Source of the DNA: Desulfovibrionales bacterium
GTDB lineage: Bacteria; Desulfobacterota; Desulfovibrionia; Desulfovibrionales; Desulfovibrionaceae
Direction: 5' to 3'
Assembly: GCA_030156255.1 (NCBI GenBank)
Contig: JASGMV010000002.1
Span: 1-64,000 of the forward strand
DNA: 64,000 nt
In this document: positions 53,022-61,738 of the stretch, piece by piece
How the letters are laid out: each line of letters begins with the position of its first letter
Numbering within the stretch: the stretch's first letter is position 1
Position numbers and translations under genes: made by a program
The notes under the pieces: model-generated
Told to the model about the DNA's origin: nothing
Databases searched by the model: none
What the model saw: only the letters and a program-made list of their open reading frames with translations

Positions 53022-53092
53022 GTCAGAGCAGTTGAACTTTGAAAAAGTTCAACTGCTCGGCAAGGATTTCAAGCGTAATATGCTTTAGAGTT
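53022..53092 (-). repeat. multi-hairpin repeat, copy C (internally shortened)
   Basis: Same orientation as copy B. Stem 3 is perfect here: 53026-53040 with 53044-53058 (15 bp, GAA loop). Read on the minus strand it starts with AGCATATTACGCTTG, as in copy A, then jumps to the right arm of stem 2 (CCTTGCC), so stem 1 and the left arm of stem 2 are missing. It overlaps the stop codon of the PilZ gene (53085-53087), which it seems to supply. Confidence 0.75.
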
Positions 53093-54110
53093 GGGCGATA
53101 GCGTGAAAGAAGCTTCGGGTGCTGGAAGGTTTGTCCAGGGGAGCCCACTCGATGGGGGCCGTGGGCGAGGCGTTGCGCACGGCGATGCAGCTGAATTGAA
53201 CGCCCACGACGAACATTCCCGATTTCGCCTGGCGCAGATGTCGGATTTTACCGCCCAAAAAGAAGGAAACGAATCGTTTGTCGTCTTTGATGAACGGCCG
53301 CACCTCCACACAAACGCCGCTGTCCGGGCGCAGCTCGTCCTTGACGAGGGAGCGGTGGACTCCCACTCGCATTCCATGGGTTGAGACGTCGAAAAAGCGT
53401 TCCTGCGCGCGGTTGCCGAGTCCTTTCTCGACATTGATCTGGAACGATGGCTGAGAGAACCGGAATTTCCCATTGGCGCCGGCGTCCGGATCGCGCAGCC
53501 AGACTCGGGCCATGATGGTGCGCTGCGCGCGAATGCGTTTGCGTTTATACCGCCGCCTTTCCTGCACTTCCATTTTAACGGGCATTTTGACGCGGAGGAT
53601 GTCGTTGCCGTAGCGGTCCTGCTCGAAGGAAATGGCGTACGTCTTGAAGCTATTGGTGCGGATTGTGAAATGTAAAATCGGCCTGTAATAGCAATAAATA
53701 AATTTATTTTTAATGTCCCTTGTGATGGATATGTTCGTGTAAATCTTAATGAGGATTGAGTTTCTGCGGACACTTTGAAGTAGACCTGCTCCCAGTTGGT
53801 CCGTATCGCCTTTTTTTACGTTCATGATCTCTATAGGAACTTTTTCTTCACAGAGTACGCGGAGCACATGTTGGCGATGTCCGCTTTCGAAAAGTTTATG
53901 CAGCCAAAGGCGAATTTCGTATTGAACGCCAGGAATCGTTTTGTACAGCAGGACAAGGACCAGGATGCACGCCAAAGCAAAGAAGGCGATGAGGGCGTAA
54001 GCCAATCCGGGATAGAGCGCGAACCATCGCTCCAGATGTTGGTAGGCGAGTTGAGGCCACTGCTGTATATCCTGCAGGATGGCGGCTGTGAAAACTGGCG
54101 TCGTGTACAT
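53085..54110 (-). CDS. membrane-anchored PilZ domain protein
   Basis: This 341-residue protein has one membrane segment (about 34-58: GLAYALIAFFALACILVLVLLY), a region without known domain (60-175), and a PilZ domain (about 180-330). The PilZ c-di-GMP motifs are present: RRRYKRKRIRA (RxxxR type) and DVSTHGMRVG (D/NxSxxG). It should sense cyclic di-GMP at the inner membrane; the output is unknown. The start lacks a good ribosome site. Its 3' end runs into repeat copy C, which provides its stop codon. Confidence 0.82.
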   Translation of the reverse strand: MYTTPVFTAAILQDIQQWPQLAYQHLERWFALYPGLAYALIAFFALACILVLVLLYKTIPGVQYEIRLWLHKLFESGHRQHVLRVLCEEKVPIEIMNVKKGDTDQLGAGLLQSVRRNSILIKIYTNISITRDIKNKFIYCYYRPILHFTIRTNSFKTYAISFEQDRYGNDILRVKMPVKMEVQERRRYKRKRIRAQRTIMARVWLRDPDAGANGKFRFSQPSFQINVEKGLGNRAQERFFDVSTHGMRVGVHRSLVKDELRPDSGVCVEVRPFIKDDKRFVSFFLGGKIRHLRQAKSGMFVVGVQFSCIAVRNASPTAPIEWAPLDKPSSTRSFFHAIAQL

Positions 54111-54276
54111 GCTGCGTTGATGGATGAATATGAATTGCTGAATATTATTCCCGGTTAATAATGTTTTTTCTCAGATGTTGCAACCGAGTTTCCATCTCTT
54201 CCTCGGCCGCTTGCTCGCCGCCGGCTTTTCATTTTCGGCGTTAAAGCATATTGTCCCGGCTTCCAAGGAGATGGAC

Positions 54277-55296
54277 ATGAATTTCAATGGGTCGGGGCCC
54301 CAGCGCTTGGCGTCCGCGATGTCCGAAATTTTTCGGGACGCCGTCGGCGCCGCCGTGGATCTCTACAAGGTCATGATTCCCATTGTGATCGCGGTGAAGC
54401 TGCTTCAGGAGCTGGATGTCATCCGCTATCTGGCCCTGCCGCTCAAGCCGGTTATGGGGCTGGTGGGATTGCCCGACGAATTGGGGCTGGTCTGGGCCAC
54501 GGCCTTGATCAACAATATCTATTCCGGTCTCATCGTACTATTCTCTCTGGCCAAGGACACGCCGATCACCACGGCCCAGGCGACCGTGTTGGGAGCCATG
54601 ATGCTTGTCGCCCACGGCTTGCCCGTAGAGCTTCGCATCGCTCGGGCCGCGGGGCCGCGCTTTGCCTTTCAATGCGTGCTGCGGGTGGCGGGGGCGCTGC
54701 TGTTCGGATGGATGCTCTACAGGATTTTCCAGTCCTTTGACTGGCTCCAGGGGCCTGCGAATTTTCCGCTCGACGTGAGCCGGGAGCCGGCGGATTCGGG
54801 ATGGATCGCCTGGGGGGTGGGCGAAGCGCGCAACCTGGCCGCGATTTTCGTGATCATCACGGCTCTGGTGGCGCTCATGCGCCTTTTGAAAGCCGCCAGG
54901 ATCACGGACGCCATGAACTGGCTGCTGCGGCCGGTGCTGCGGCTCATGGGCGTGGGCCCCAAGGCCTCGACCATCACGGTCATTGGATTGACCATGGGCT
55001 TGGCCTATGGCGGCGGGCTGATTATCCACGAGGCGAAAAACGGCGGCGTGAGCCGGCGCGACGTGTTTTATTCGGTGTCCCTCATGGGGCTGTGCCATAG
55101 TCTGGTGGAGGACACCTTGCTGGTCGCCATGGCGGGAGCGGATTTGTCATGGATTCTCTGGGGCCGTCTCGCCTTCGCCCTGGTCGGCGTGGCCCTTGTG
55201 GCGGCCGTGAGCCGTCGGCTGCCCGAACCATTGGGCGACCGATGGTTGTGGGGTCCGGCGCAAGACGCGATTCGGACGGCGGAGGAGCCTGCGTGA
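54277..55296 (+). CDS. nucleoside-recognition (GATE) domain membrane protein
   Basis: This 339-residue protein has about eight membrane segments and two related halves, in the nucleoside-recognition/GATE family known from nucleoside transporters, FeoB and sporulation proteins SpmA/SpmB. The halves are VVIAVKLLQELDVIRYLALPLKPVMGLVGLPDELG and IITALVALMRLLKAARITDAMNWLLRPVLRLMGV. Substrate is unknown. ATG 54277 is 6 bp after AAGGAG; ATG 54271 would abut that site directly. Its stop overlaps the start of the DUF1007 gene, so it is coupled to the metal-type genes downstream. Confidence 0.85.
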   Translation: MNFNGSGPQRLASAMSEIFRDAVGAAVDLYKVMIPIVIAVKLLQELDVIRYLALPLKPVMGLVGLPDELGLVWATALINNIYSGLIVLFSLAKDTPITTAQATVLGAMMLVAHGLPVELRIARAAGPRFAFQCVLRVAGALLFGWMLYRIFQSFDWLQGPANFPLDVSREPADSGWIAWGVGEARNLAAIFVIITALVALMRLLKAARITDAMNWLLRPVLRLMGVGPKASTITVIGLTMGLAYGGGLIIHEAKNGGVSRRDVFYSVSLMGLCHSLVEDTLLVAMAGADLSWILWGRLAFALVGVALVAAVSRRLPEPLGDRWLWGPAQDAIRTAEEPA

Positions 55297-55901
55297 GACT
55301 GCGCGACCTGTTTCCGGTTTTGGGGTTGGTCCTCTTCCTTTTCGTTCTTTCGCCCGTCTCGGCTTTTGCCCACCCGCACGTTTTTGTGGACTGCAACCTG
55401 GTCTTTGTCTTTGACGCAAACGGATTTGCAGGTTTGCAGGAGCGCTGGGTGCTGGATGAAATGTTCGCAGCAATGATCATGGACGAGCACGACGCCAACG
55501 GCGACGGCCGCATTCAGCCTTCGGAAGAGCAATCCATCAAGACCGGCGCGTTTGATAATTTGAAAAATTTCGACTACTTCACTCTTGTCGAGATTGACGG
55601 CGAATTCTTCAAGCCGAAAACGGCGCGGAATTTTTCCGCCATGATGCAGGCGGGCAAACTTGTCTATTCGTTTTTTCTTCCCTGCCCGGAGGCTGCAGAC
55701 GCCAAGGCCAAAACGCTGCGGGTTGCAGTGAGGGATTCGGGCTATTATGCGGACATTCTCCTCGACGACAAAACCCCGGCCCAAACGGGGGGAGAGCCCT
55801 TCGAGGTGCAGCTTGACATGAAGAAGGTCCCCGCGTGGGCCTACTACGGCGGCCAGATCGTCCCCGAGGCTGCGATTTGCACCTTCAGGAAGGCCCCGTG
55901 A
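55293..55901 (+). CDS. periplasmic DUF1007 protein with EF-hand-like loop
   Basis: This 202-residue protein has a signal peptide (residues about 1-24) followed by HPHVFVDCNLVFVFD, the start of DUF1007, a family usually encoded beside NicO-type metal transporters. Residues about 68-79 read DANGDGRIQPSE, a perfect 12-residue EF-hand calcium-binding pattern. It probably acts in the periplasm as a metal-binding partner of the next gene. It starts with GTG 55293 overlapping the previous stop (GTGA), and its stop overlaps the next start, so all three genes are translationally coupled. Confidence 0.85.
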   Translation: MRLRDLFPVLGLVLFLFVLSPVSAFAHPHVFVDCNLVFVFDANGFAGLQERWVLDEMFAAMIMDEHDANGDGRIQPSEEQSIKTGAFDNLKNFDYFTLVEIDGEFFKPKTARNFSAMMQAGKLVYSFFLPCPEAADAKAKTLRVAVRDSGYYADILLDDKTPAQTGGEPFEVQLDMKKVPAWAYYGGQIVPEAAICTFRKAP

Positions 55902-56824
55902 AGTTCTTGCTGGCGGTGTTGATTTTCGCGGTGTGCGCGGTCTCTGCAGGACCGGCTCTCGCCTCCAACCCGTTTGTGTCCGGCAAGCCCCAGCAGGACA
56001 AGCCCGCGGCGGCGTCCGAAAATCTTCAGACCGAACCGGGGGTGCGCACGCTGGTGGGCGAGGTCTACGAGTGGTCCGCTTCGATGCAGCGCCAGCTCAA
56101 AGTCCGGATGACCCGTCTGGCGCGCGACATACGCCGTGAACCGTGGGGCTCGGCCTGTCTGGCGTTTTTCGGATTGTGCTTTCTTTACGGCGCCGCCCAC
56201 GCCTTGGGACCGGGACACGGAAAGAGCGTGGTCGTGGCTTATCTGCTCGGTCGGCCGGGGGGCTTCTGGTCCGGATTGGTTTTGGGCTGGGCCATTCCGA
56301 TCATACACGTGTCTTCGGCCGTGGTCGCGGTGCTCATTGGAACGAAGGTGTTGTCCCTGGCAGGCATGGAGTCTTTGGACGTATCGGAGGACTACCTCAT
56401 GACCGCCAGCTACGCCTTTTTGCTGCTCATCGGCGTTGCGTTGGCGGCGCTCGCCGTCAGGGAGATGCTCAAAGGAGCCACGCCGGCCGGGGAAGACGGC
56501 CCCGCCGACAAGGGCCGCATGGCGGCCGTCGCGTTCGCGACGGGCGCCGTACCGTGTCCCGGCGCGGCCATCATTCTGGTGTTTTCCATGAGCCTGGGGC
56601 TTCTCGCCCAGGGGCTGGCGGCCATGGTGTTCCTGGCCGCGGGCATGGGCGTCACCACGTCGGCGTTCGCCGTGGGCGCCGTGATGTCGCGGCGGGCGGC
56701 GCTGGCCCTGTCCGGCGGCGAGGGCCGTCTGTTCGTCTTTGTCTACAGTTCGTTGTCCCTGGTTGGCGCTTTGGCCGTGGCCTTCTTCGGTGGGATCATG
56801 CTTTTGGGCCGGCTGGGCGGTTGA
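55898..56824 (+). CDS. NicO family metal transporter (nickel/cobalt/RcnA-like)
   Basis: This 308-residue protein has a signal-like N-terminus, a periplasmic linker (30-85), and about six membrane segments. Residues near 105-117 read GAAHALGPGHGKS, the HxLxxxH motif of the RcnA-like NicO branch, and a second motif ATGAVPCPGAAIIL lies near 215. Family members export or import Ni, Co or related ions; direction and ion are not visible. It starts with GTG overlapping the DUF1007 stop. It converges with the TrpF-like gene, 10 bp apart. Confidence 0.85.
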   Translation: MKFLLAVLIFAVCAVSAGPALASNPFVSGKPQQDKPAAASENLQTEPGVRTLVGEVYEWSASMQRQLKVRMTRLARDIRREPWGSACLAFFGLCFLYGAAHALGPGHGKSVVVAYLLGRPGGFWSGLVLGWAIPIIHVSSAVVAVLIGTKVLSLAGMESLDVSEDYLMTASYAFLLLIGVALAALAVREMLKGATPAGEDGPADKGRMAAVAFATGAVPCPGAAIILVFSMSLGLLAQGLAAMVFLAAGMGVTTSAFAVGAVMSRRAALALSGGEGRLFVFVYSSLSLVGALAVAFFGGIMLLGRLGG

Positions 56825-56834
56825 CGACGCTTCT

Positions 56835-57542
56835 TCACATCTTCCGCCAGGCCTGAAGCGCTCTGGCCGCGAACGCCTTCATTTTTTCGAAGTCCTTGGC
56901 GCCGCTTGCGTCCTCCAGGCCCGTGTGCGCGTCCACGCCGGCGGGTCGCACGGCGTTTACGGCCCGTCCCACGTTCTCCGGATCGAGCCCGCCGGCCAGG
57001 ATCAACGGCCGGGGCGAGGCCGCGGCCAGAGCCCTGCTCACACTCCAGTCGTGCGTTCGTCCCGTGGCGCCGCTCGCGCCGGTGGACGGGTCGAAGGTGT
57101 CGGTGATGAAGGCGTGAACCAGCGGCGCGTAAGCTCGCATCCGCTCCAGCAGCGCATCCTGGGAGGCCTGTCCCACGATGAGGCTCTTGATGACGGCCAG
57201 CTCCGGCGCCAGGCGCCGCAGTTCGGCCAGTTCCTCGATCGAAACGTCGCCGTGCAGCTGGACCACGCGCACGCCGAGTTTCGCGCACAACTCCACCACG
57301 TCCTCGGGCCGGCGTTGATAGGTGATGAGCGCCGGCATGAGGGTTTCCGGCAGCGCGGCGACGATGTCGCGGGCGGTCCGGTCGTCGACGTCCGGCGTGT
57401 GCACGTCGAGCCGCAGGGGCAGCCCCAGGTGTGTGGCGCCGGCCTTGGCCGCCAGAAGCGCCTCGTCCAACGACCTGGCCCCGGCCATCTGGATGATGGG
57501 CGGCTTCAGGAGCGGATGGGCGTGAGGATAATTTTCGGGCAT
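56835..57542 (-). CDS. TrpF-like barrel protein with altered active site
   Basis: This 235-residue TIM-barrel protein resembles phosphoribosylanthranilate isomerase (TrpF): VVQLHGDVSIEELAEL, ITDTFDP, GASGATGRTHDWSVSRAL, LILAGGLDPENVGRAV and DAHTGLE fit the family in order. But the N-terminal KICG motif holding the catalytic Cys is replaced by IIQMAGA, and the Arg of the next loop (KR in T. maritima) is not seen; only the general-acid Asp in TDT remains. No trp gene is near. Its start (57542) overlaps the cyclase end by 37 bp in another frame, with no good ribosome site, suggesting coupling. A function other than tryptophan synthesis is likely. Confidence 0.8.
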   Translation of the reverse strand: MPENYPHAHPLLKPPIIQMAGARSLDEALLAAKAGATHLGLPLRLDVHTPDVDDRTARDIVAALPETLMPALITYQRRPEDVVELCAKLGVRVVQLHGDVSIEELAELRRLAPELAVIKSLIVGQASQDALLERMRAYAPLVHAFITDTFDPSTGASGATGRTHDWSVSRALAAASPRPLILAGGLDPENVGRAVNAVRPAGVDAHTGLEDASGAKDFEKMKAFAARALQAWRKM

Positions 57543-60500
57543 TTGGATTTGGGCGGCGTAAACACGCCGACTTTGATTTCGGGAGAAAGGGGCGCGGAAA
57601 TATTGTCCTCCAGGAAGGAGCGGGTGTCTATCGTCATTTTCTCCAGGGACGCGGCGCGAGGCAGGCAGAAGAATTCCCCCCAGTTGGTGGAGTAGAGCAG
57701 GGACGCCTCCCGGATGTTCTCGTTGGTGCGCGAGCGCAGCAGGTTCACCACGAGAAAGGCGGCCGTGGCGCGCTGGGGTTGCAGGCTTTCGTCCAGGTCC
57801 GTGGAGAAGGCGTTCTTGATGGGAAAAAATTCGTACAGGCCGGCCAGCAGCATTTTTACGTCCGTGGACGAGACCGGGGCCAGCACGGGATCGATGGACA
57901 GATATTGCCCGGGATCGTAAACGCCGTTGACCACGAGCCAGCAGAGCAGGCGCATGGGTTCGATGTCCCGGTGCAAGAACTCGGATTTGCCGGGTTTGCC
58001 CTCCGGCGCGGAGGCGGCGCCTTTGACGAGCCATGCGCGGACCATGCCGCCGCTCTCCTCTCCGGAGAGCGCCAGCGAGGCGAAGGCGTCCTTTGGAGAG
58101 TTCAGAAAAGGGATGCGGGTGATCTTGTTCTCCCGCCGGCTGAAAAAGGCGGAAATGCGCCGGCCGAGTTTGGTCATGTCCTGGCCGGTGACGTTGACGG
58201 CGTTGGTCCGGCCGAGGCGTTTGCGTATCCGGTCGTAGGCCTTGGCCATGAACAGGGCGGTTTGCCGCGCCGCGCGCTCCCGGGCCTCGAAGGATTGCAG
58301 GTCCATTGTTTCCGTTTCCCGTTCGCCGAGCGAGAGCGAAACAGGCGGGAAAAAGAACTCCGCGAGGCTTGCGCCGGCGCCCCGCACACCGGTTCCGGAC
58401 CCCGGCCGGGCCGACCCCGCGCCGGTCTTGGCCGCAAACGCCAGGCGCACCAGACGCAACGCTTCGTGATGCTCGCCGGCCAGATAGGCGTCGTTGACCT
58501 CCTTGAACAGCAGGGCGTAGGGATCGATCTCCCACAATCCCCGCATGCCGGACAAAAGATTGTCCTTGAGCCGCTCGCATAGCAGAACATCGACGCTTGC
58601 GCTCTGGCCCAGGTGTTTTTCCAGCAGCCCAAGCTTGAGTACCGATTTGAAAGGATTTTTCAAAGCCTTGGCGATCTGCCACAGGGAGGCGCCGAAAAAC
58701 TCCTCCGGCGGGACGCCGACCATGGGCCCCAGGTCCAACACGCGGCCTTTCAGGAAGTCGGCGACGGACTCGGCGGCGGCCGCATAGCGCCGGTAGTTCG
58801 CCTCGCCTGCGCCGGCGGGAATGATCCACCAGACCGGGAGTTTTCCGGCCAGCAGGATCATGGTGCGGTAGAATTCCTCCTTGAGCAGCAGCGCCTGGGT
58901 GGAGCCGGCGCTTTCCTCGTCGCTGGCCCCGAAGTCGTTGTCTCTTGTCTTGTCCGGGTCCATGACGAAAAAATGGACCTCGAGCTTCAACTCTCGGGCC
59001 GCCCATTGTTCGATCCATGAAAGCTTCCGCCGCAAGGCCTCCATTTTTTCTTCGTCCTGGTTCGGGGACATGACCAGCCACGCATCAATGTCCGACGATT
59101 CGTTTTGGGCGATGGAGCCGGTGCTGCCGATGGTGTACAGGCCTTCGGCCCGGAGGGCCGAAGGGCCGGGATCGGGAAGAACGGTCCCTGGAATCAACCG
59201 GGCGAGCGCCTCTCTTTGGCCAAACCCCGGAGCGTTTCCGGCGATGGCCAGGTCCGCGCTCCCGGCGTCTCCGGCGCAGGCCGACAGGTCGGCCGCCGCC
59301 AGGCTCGGCAGCAGGGAGATGAAGGATTTGACGTTGGCCGGGCTCTTGGCCATGGCCCACTGCAAGCGCCTTTTGTTGTGCGTAAGCGCCGTCTTCGCGT
59401 TTCTGGCCGCGTCCCGGAACATGAACCAGAACTCCAGCACACGGCCGGCCAGAGACTGGGCGGGGCCGTCCCACTTCCGCCAGGAGTCGGGCGGCGCTTT
59501 GGAGTCCCAGGCCGCCTGGTCCAAAGCGCGCTCCAGGGCGCTTTCCTCCATGGCCATGAAGTCGGGCTCGAAGACGTCCGAGGCCAGAAGTTCGCAGTTC
59601 TGAAACTGGTCGCCATCGCACTCGACATTCTCCAGACGAAGGTTGGACAGCCGGCAATCCTGGAGCAGACAGTCCGTCAAGGCCGCGCCCTGGATGTTCA
59701 TGTCCCGGATTTCCAGGCCATGCATGAAGGCCAGGTCGAAAAGCAGCTCCCGTCCGGCCGCGCCGGCCAACCGTGTCTTCTGGAGCAGGCAGGCCGTGAA
59801 CCTGCAATTGTCGAACAGCAGGTCTTCGAGGACGGCGTAGTCGAACAGGCAGCCGGTGAAGGAGGAGTTTTTGAAGGAGCAGCCCCGGAGTACGGCCGCG
59901 GTGAAGTCGCAGTTGACGAAGGAGCAGTCCTGAACATCGGTTGCGGACCAGCGGGACAGGCACAGCCGGAGGCCGTTGAAGGCGCAACCCTGAAGCCTCA
60001 CTCCCTCCAGCAGCATTCCCTTGGCGTCCAGATAGGAGAAGGAGCAGGCCTCGAAGCGCGTCTTCTGAAGGTGGACGTTGCACAGCACCGCGTCTTCGAT
60101 GGAGGCGCCGGCGACCGCTTCGCTCCGGAGGGTCTGGTTCGAATAGTGCCCGCCCGGGACCTTGGCGCCGGATTGCAAGGCCTCGGACAGCGAGCCCGAC
60201 TGGGCGGCCTTGGCGAAGAGGCCGGAAGGCTCGGCCTCGGGAACGGCGGGTTCGGGCGGCGAGGCGTAGATCGGAAGCGGCTCGCTGTCCCGGAGCGGAT
60301 CGCTCTGGGGCGTTCGCTGCTCGTGGGCCAGAAGGAAGCCTACGACCTTTTCCCGGGCCTGTTTTTCGTCTTCGCCGCTGACGAGTTGCGCGGCTCGGGC
60401 TAGGTCCTTGGGTTTGAGCCGGGCGATCAGGGAGACCATGCCGGCGACGAACTCCGGACGCGAACGCTCCGGAAGCTCCTCGAGCATCTTTTTGAATCCT

Positions 60501-61453
60501 GCCAGGTCCAAGCGGCAGGCCATGAGCCGCGTTTCAGGATCGTCCGGGGAGTGGGCGGCCAACCTGGCGAGAATCTTGGGCGCGGCGGGATCGCGCAGTT
60601 CGATGAGAGCGGCCAGGACGCGCAGCCGCATGGCGTAATTATCGCGGCGCAGCAGTTGATGGACCGCCGCGAGAAGCCTGGAGTTCCGTTTTGCGCCGAC
60701 GGCCTCCAACGCGCCGAGGACTTCCGGCAGGCTGTCGGCCCCGCCGCCGGCCGCCAGACGCGCCAGCTCGAAAGCGACCGGTTCGCATTGAAGCCTGCTC
60801 AACGCGCGCGCCGCATACGCCCGTTGCTCTTCGTTGAGCTCCGTGCGCAGCAATTGTTTGATCCAGACCCACAGCGCGCTTTCCATGACCGCCTTTTGCA
60901 CCGGATAGGCCAGTGGCCGGTTCCGGCGAGCCAGCTCCTCCAACATGCCCAGGCATTCGTCCGGGTGGGCGCGCAGGAGCCTGTTCAGGCGCCCCCAGAC
61001 CATGGACGAGACTTCGGCGTCCATGTTCCGCGGGCGGAGCAGCAGCATGTTCAGCAGCCGCATCTGGTCCGGTATGGGTGTTTGGTCGAGCCCGCGATGC
61101 AGGGTCTCCGGCGGGACGGCGCCTTCGGTTAGTCCGCGCAGAACCAGTCTGCGGCCAGGATCTCCCAGACGCAGCAGCGTCTTGACGTGGGAGACGGGCC
61201 AGAACGCGTTTTCGGCGCGCAGCAGCAGGGAGTAGATGAGATTGGCCAGGACTGCGGACAGGGTCTCGCGGTCCTCGGGTTCGGCGATGCGAATTTTCTC
61301 CTCGGCCCGGGCCATGAGCTTGGGCGCCTGGGCCAAGGTTGCCCCCTCCGGAGTCGCCAGGATGTTTTTCAGCTCCAGAATCAGGCGCTCCGCCGAGGAG
61401 CTCATGGAGGGGACGTAGGCGGCTTCCTGGCCGCGGTCGGCGTTTTTGTCCAC
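57506..61453 (-). CDS. cyaA: class I adenylate cyclase with HEAT and pentapeptide repeats
   Basis: This 1315-residue protein ends in a class I (enterobacterial CyaA-type) catalytic domain beginning near residue 765: IGSTGSIAQNESSDIDAWLV carries the GSxxSI...SSDxDxW nucleotidyl-transferase motif. It should make cAMP from ATP. The N-terminal half differs from E. coli CyaA: residues about 60-400 look like HEAT-type alpha repeats, about 430-620 are pentapeptide repeats (SFVNCDFTAAVLRGCSF), which form a beta helix. These parts probably scaffold or sense. It starts with GTG 61453, 7 bp after GGGAG. The TrpF-like gene overlaps its 3' end. Confidence 0.88.
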   Translation of the reverse strand: MDKNADRGQEAAYVPSMSSSAERLILELKNILATPEGATLAQAPKLMARAEEKIRIAEPEDRETLSAVLANLIYSLLLRAENAFWPVSHVKTLLRLGDPGRRLVLRGLTEGAVPPETLHRGLDQTPIPDQMRLLNMLLLRPRNMDAEVSSMVWGRLNRLLRAHPDECLGMLEELARRNRPLAYPVQKAVMESALWVWIKQLLRTELNEEQRAYAARALSRLQCEPVAFELARLAAGGGADSLPEVLGALEAVGAKRNSRLLAAVHQLLRRDNYAMRLRVLAALIELRDPAAPKILARLAAHSPDDPETRLMACRLDLAGFKKMLEELPERSRPEFVAGMVSLIARLKPKDLARAAQLVSGEDEKQAREKVVGFLLAHEQRTPQSDPLRDSEPLPIYASPPEPAVPEAEPSGLFAKAAQSGSLSEALQSGAKVPGGHYSNQTLRSEAVAGASIEDAVLCNVHLQKTRFEACSFSYLDAKGMLLEGVRLQGCAFNGLRLCLSRWSATDVQDCSFVNCDFTAAVLRGCSFKNSSFTGCLFDYAVLEDLLFDNCRFTACLLQKTRLAGAAGRELLFDLAFMHGLEIRDMNIQGAALTDCLLQDCRLSNLRLENVECDGDQFQNCELLASDVFEPDFMAMEESALERALDQAAWDSKAPPDSWRKWDGPAQSLAGRVLEFWFMFRDAARNAKTALTHNKRRLQWAMAKSPANVKSFISLLPSLAAADLSACAGDAGSADLAIAGNAPGFGQREALARLIPGTVLPDPGPSALRAEGLYTIGSTGSIAQNESSDIDAWLVMSPNQDEEKMEALRRKLSWIEQWAARELKLEVHFFVMDPDKTRDNDFGASDEESAGSTQALLLKEEFYRTMILLAGKLPVWWIIPAGAGEANYRRYAAAAESVADFLKGRVLDLGPMVGVPPEEFFGASLWQIAKALKNPFKSVLKLGLLEKHLGQSASVDVLLCERLKDNLLSGMRGLWEIDPYALLFKEVNDAYLAGEHHEALRLVRLAFAAKTGAGSARPGSGTGVRGAGASLAEFFFPPVSLSLGERETETMDLQSFEARERAARQTALFMAKAYDRIRKRLGRTNAVNVTGQDMTKLGRRISAFFSRRENKITRIPFLNSPKDAFASLALSGEESGGMVRAWLVKGAASAPEGKPGKSEFLHRDIEPMRLLCWLVVNGVYDPGQYLSIDPVLAPVSSTDVKMLLAGLYEFFPIKNAFSTDLDESLQPQRATAAFLVVNLLRSRTNENIREASLLYSTNWGEFFCLPRAASLEKMTIDTRSFLEDNISAPLSPEIKVGVFTPPKSKCPKIILTPIRS

Positions 61454-61619
61454 GGACGGCTCCCGACGAGGGCGGTTCAGCGCGCAGCCCTTCGACTGCG
61501 GCGGCTCTTGGACGAACCGACTTTACCAACCCGCGCCGCCGCCAGCAAGCCGCGACCAGGACGATTCAACTTTGAAGCAATCTCCAAGCTGCGAGGTCCG
61601 TTTTTTCAGTCCATGGATC

Positions 61620-61718
61620 GTCCCCCCCTAAAAAAAGTTTTTGGGAAAGGGGATAGGGGGTCCGGGGGGAAGGGGAGAACCCTTTTCCCCAAAAAGGGTT
61701 CTCCCCTTCCCCCCGATT
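61620..61718. repeat. G/C-rich hairpin repeat, copy 3 (perfect stem)
   Basis: Just after the stop of the HD-GYP gene (minus strand). Arms 61664-61686 and 61692-61714 make a 23-bp perfect stem with a 5-nt loop. The left flank GTTTTTGGGAAAGGGGATAG (about 61637-61656) matches copy 2 at 3.0 kb nearly base for base. It lies in the same orientation and at the same place relative to its gene as copy 2. Confidence 0.85.
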
Positions 61719-61738
61719 CCCATCAAACAAATATTGCT

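Noticed and set aside
54225-54260. Possible fourth copy of the multi-hairpin repeat (TTAAAGCATATTG)
   Set aside because: Only about 12 bases match the repeat end and no stem follows.
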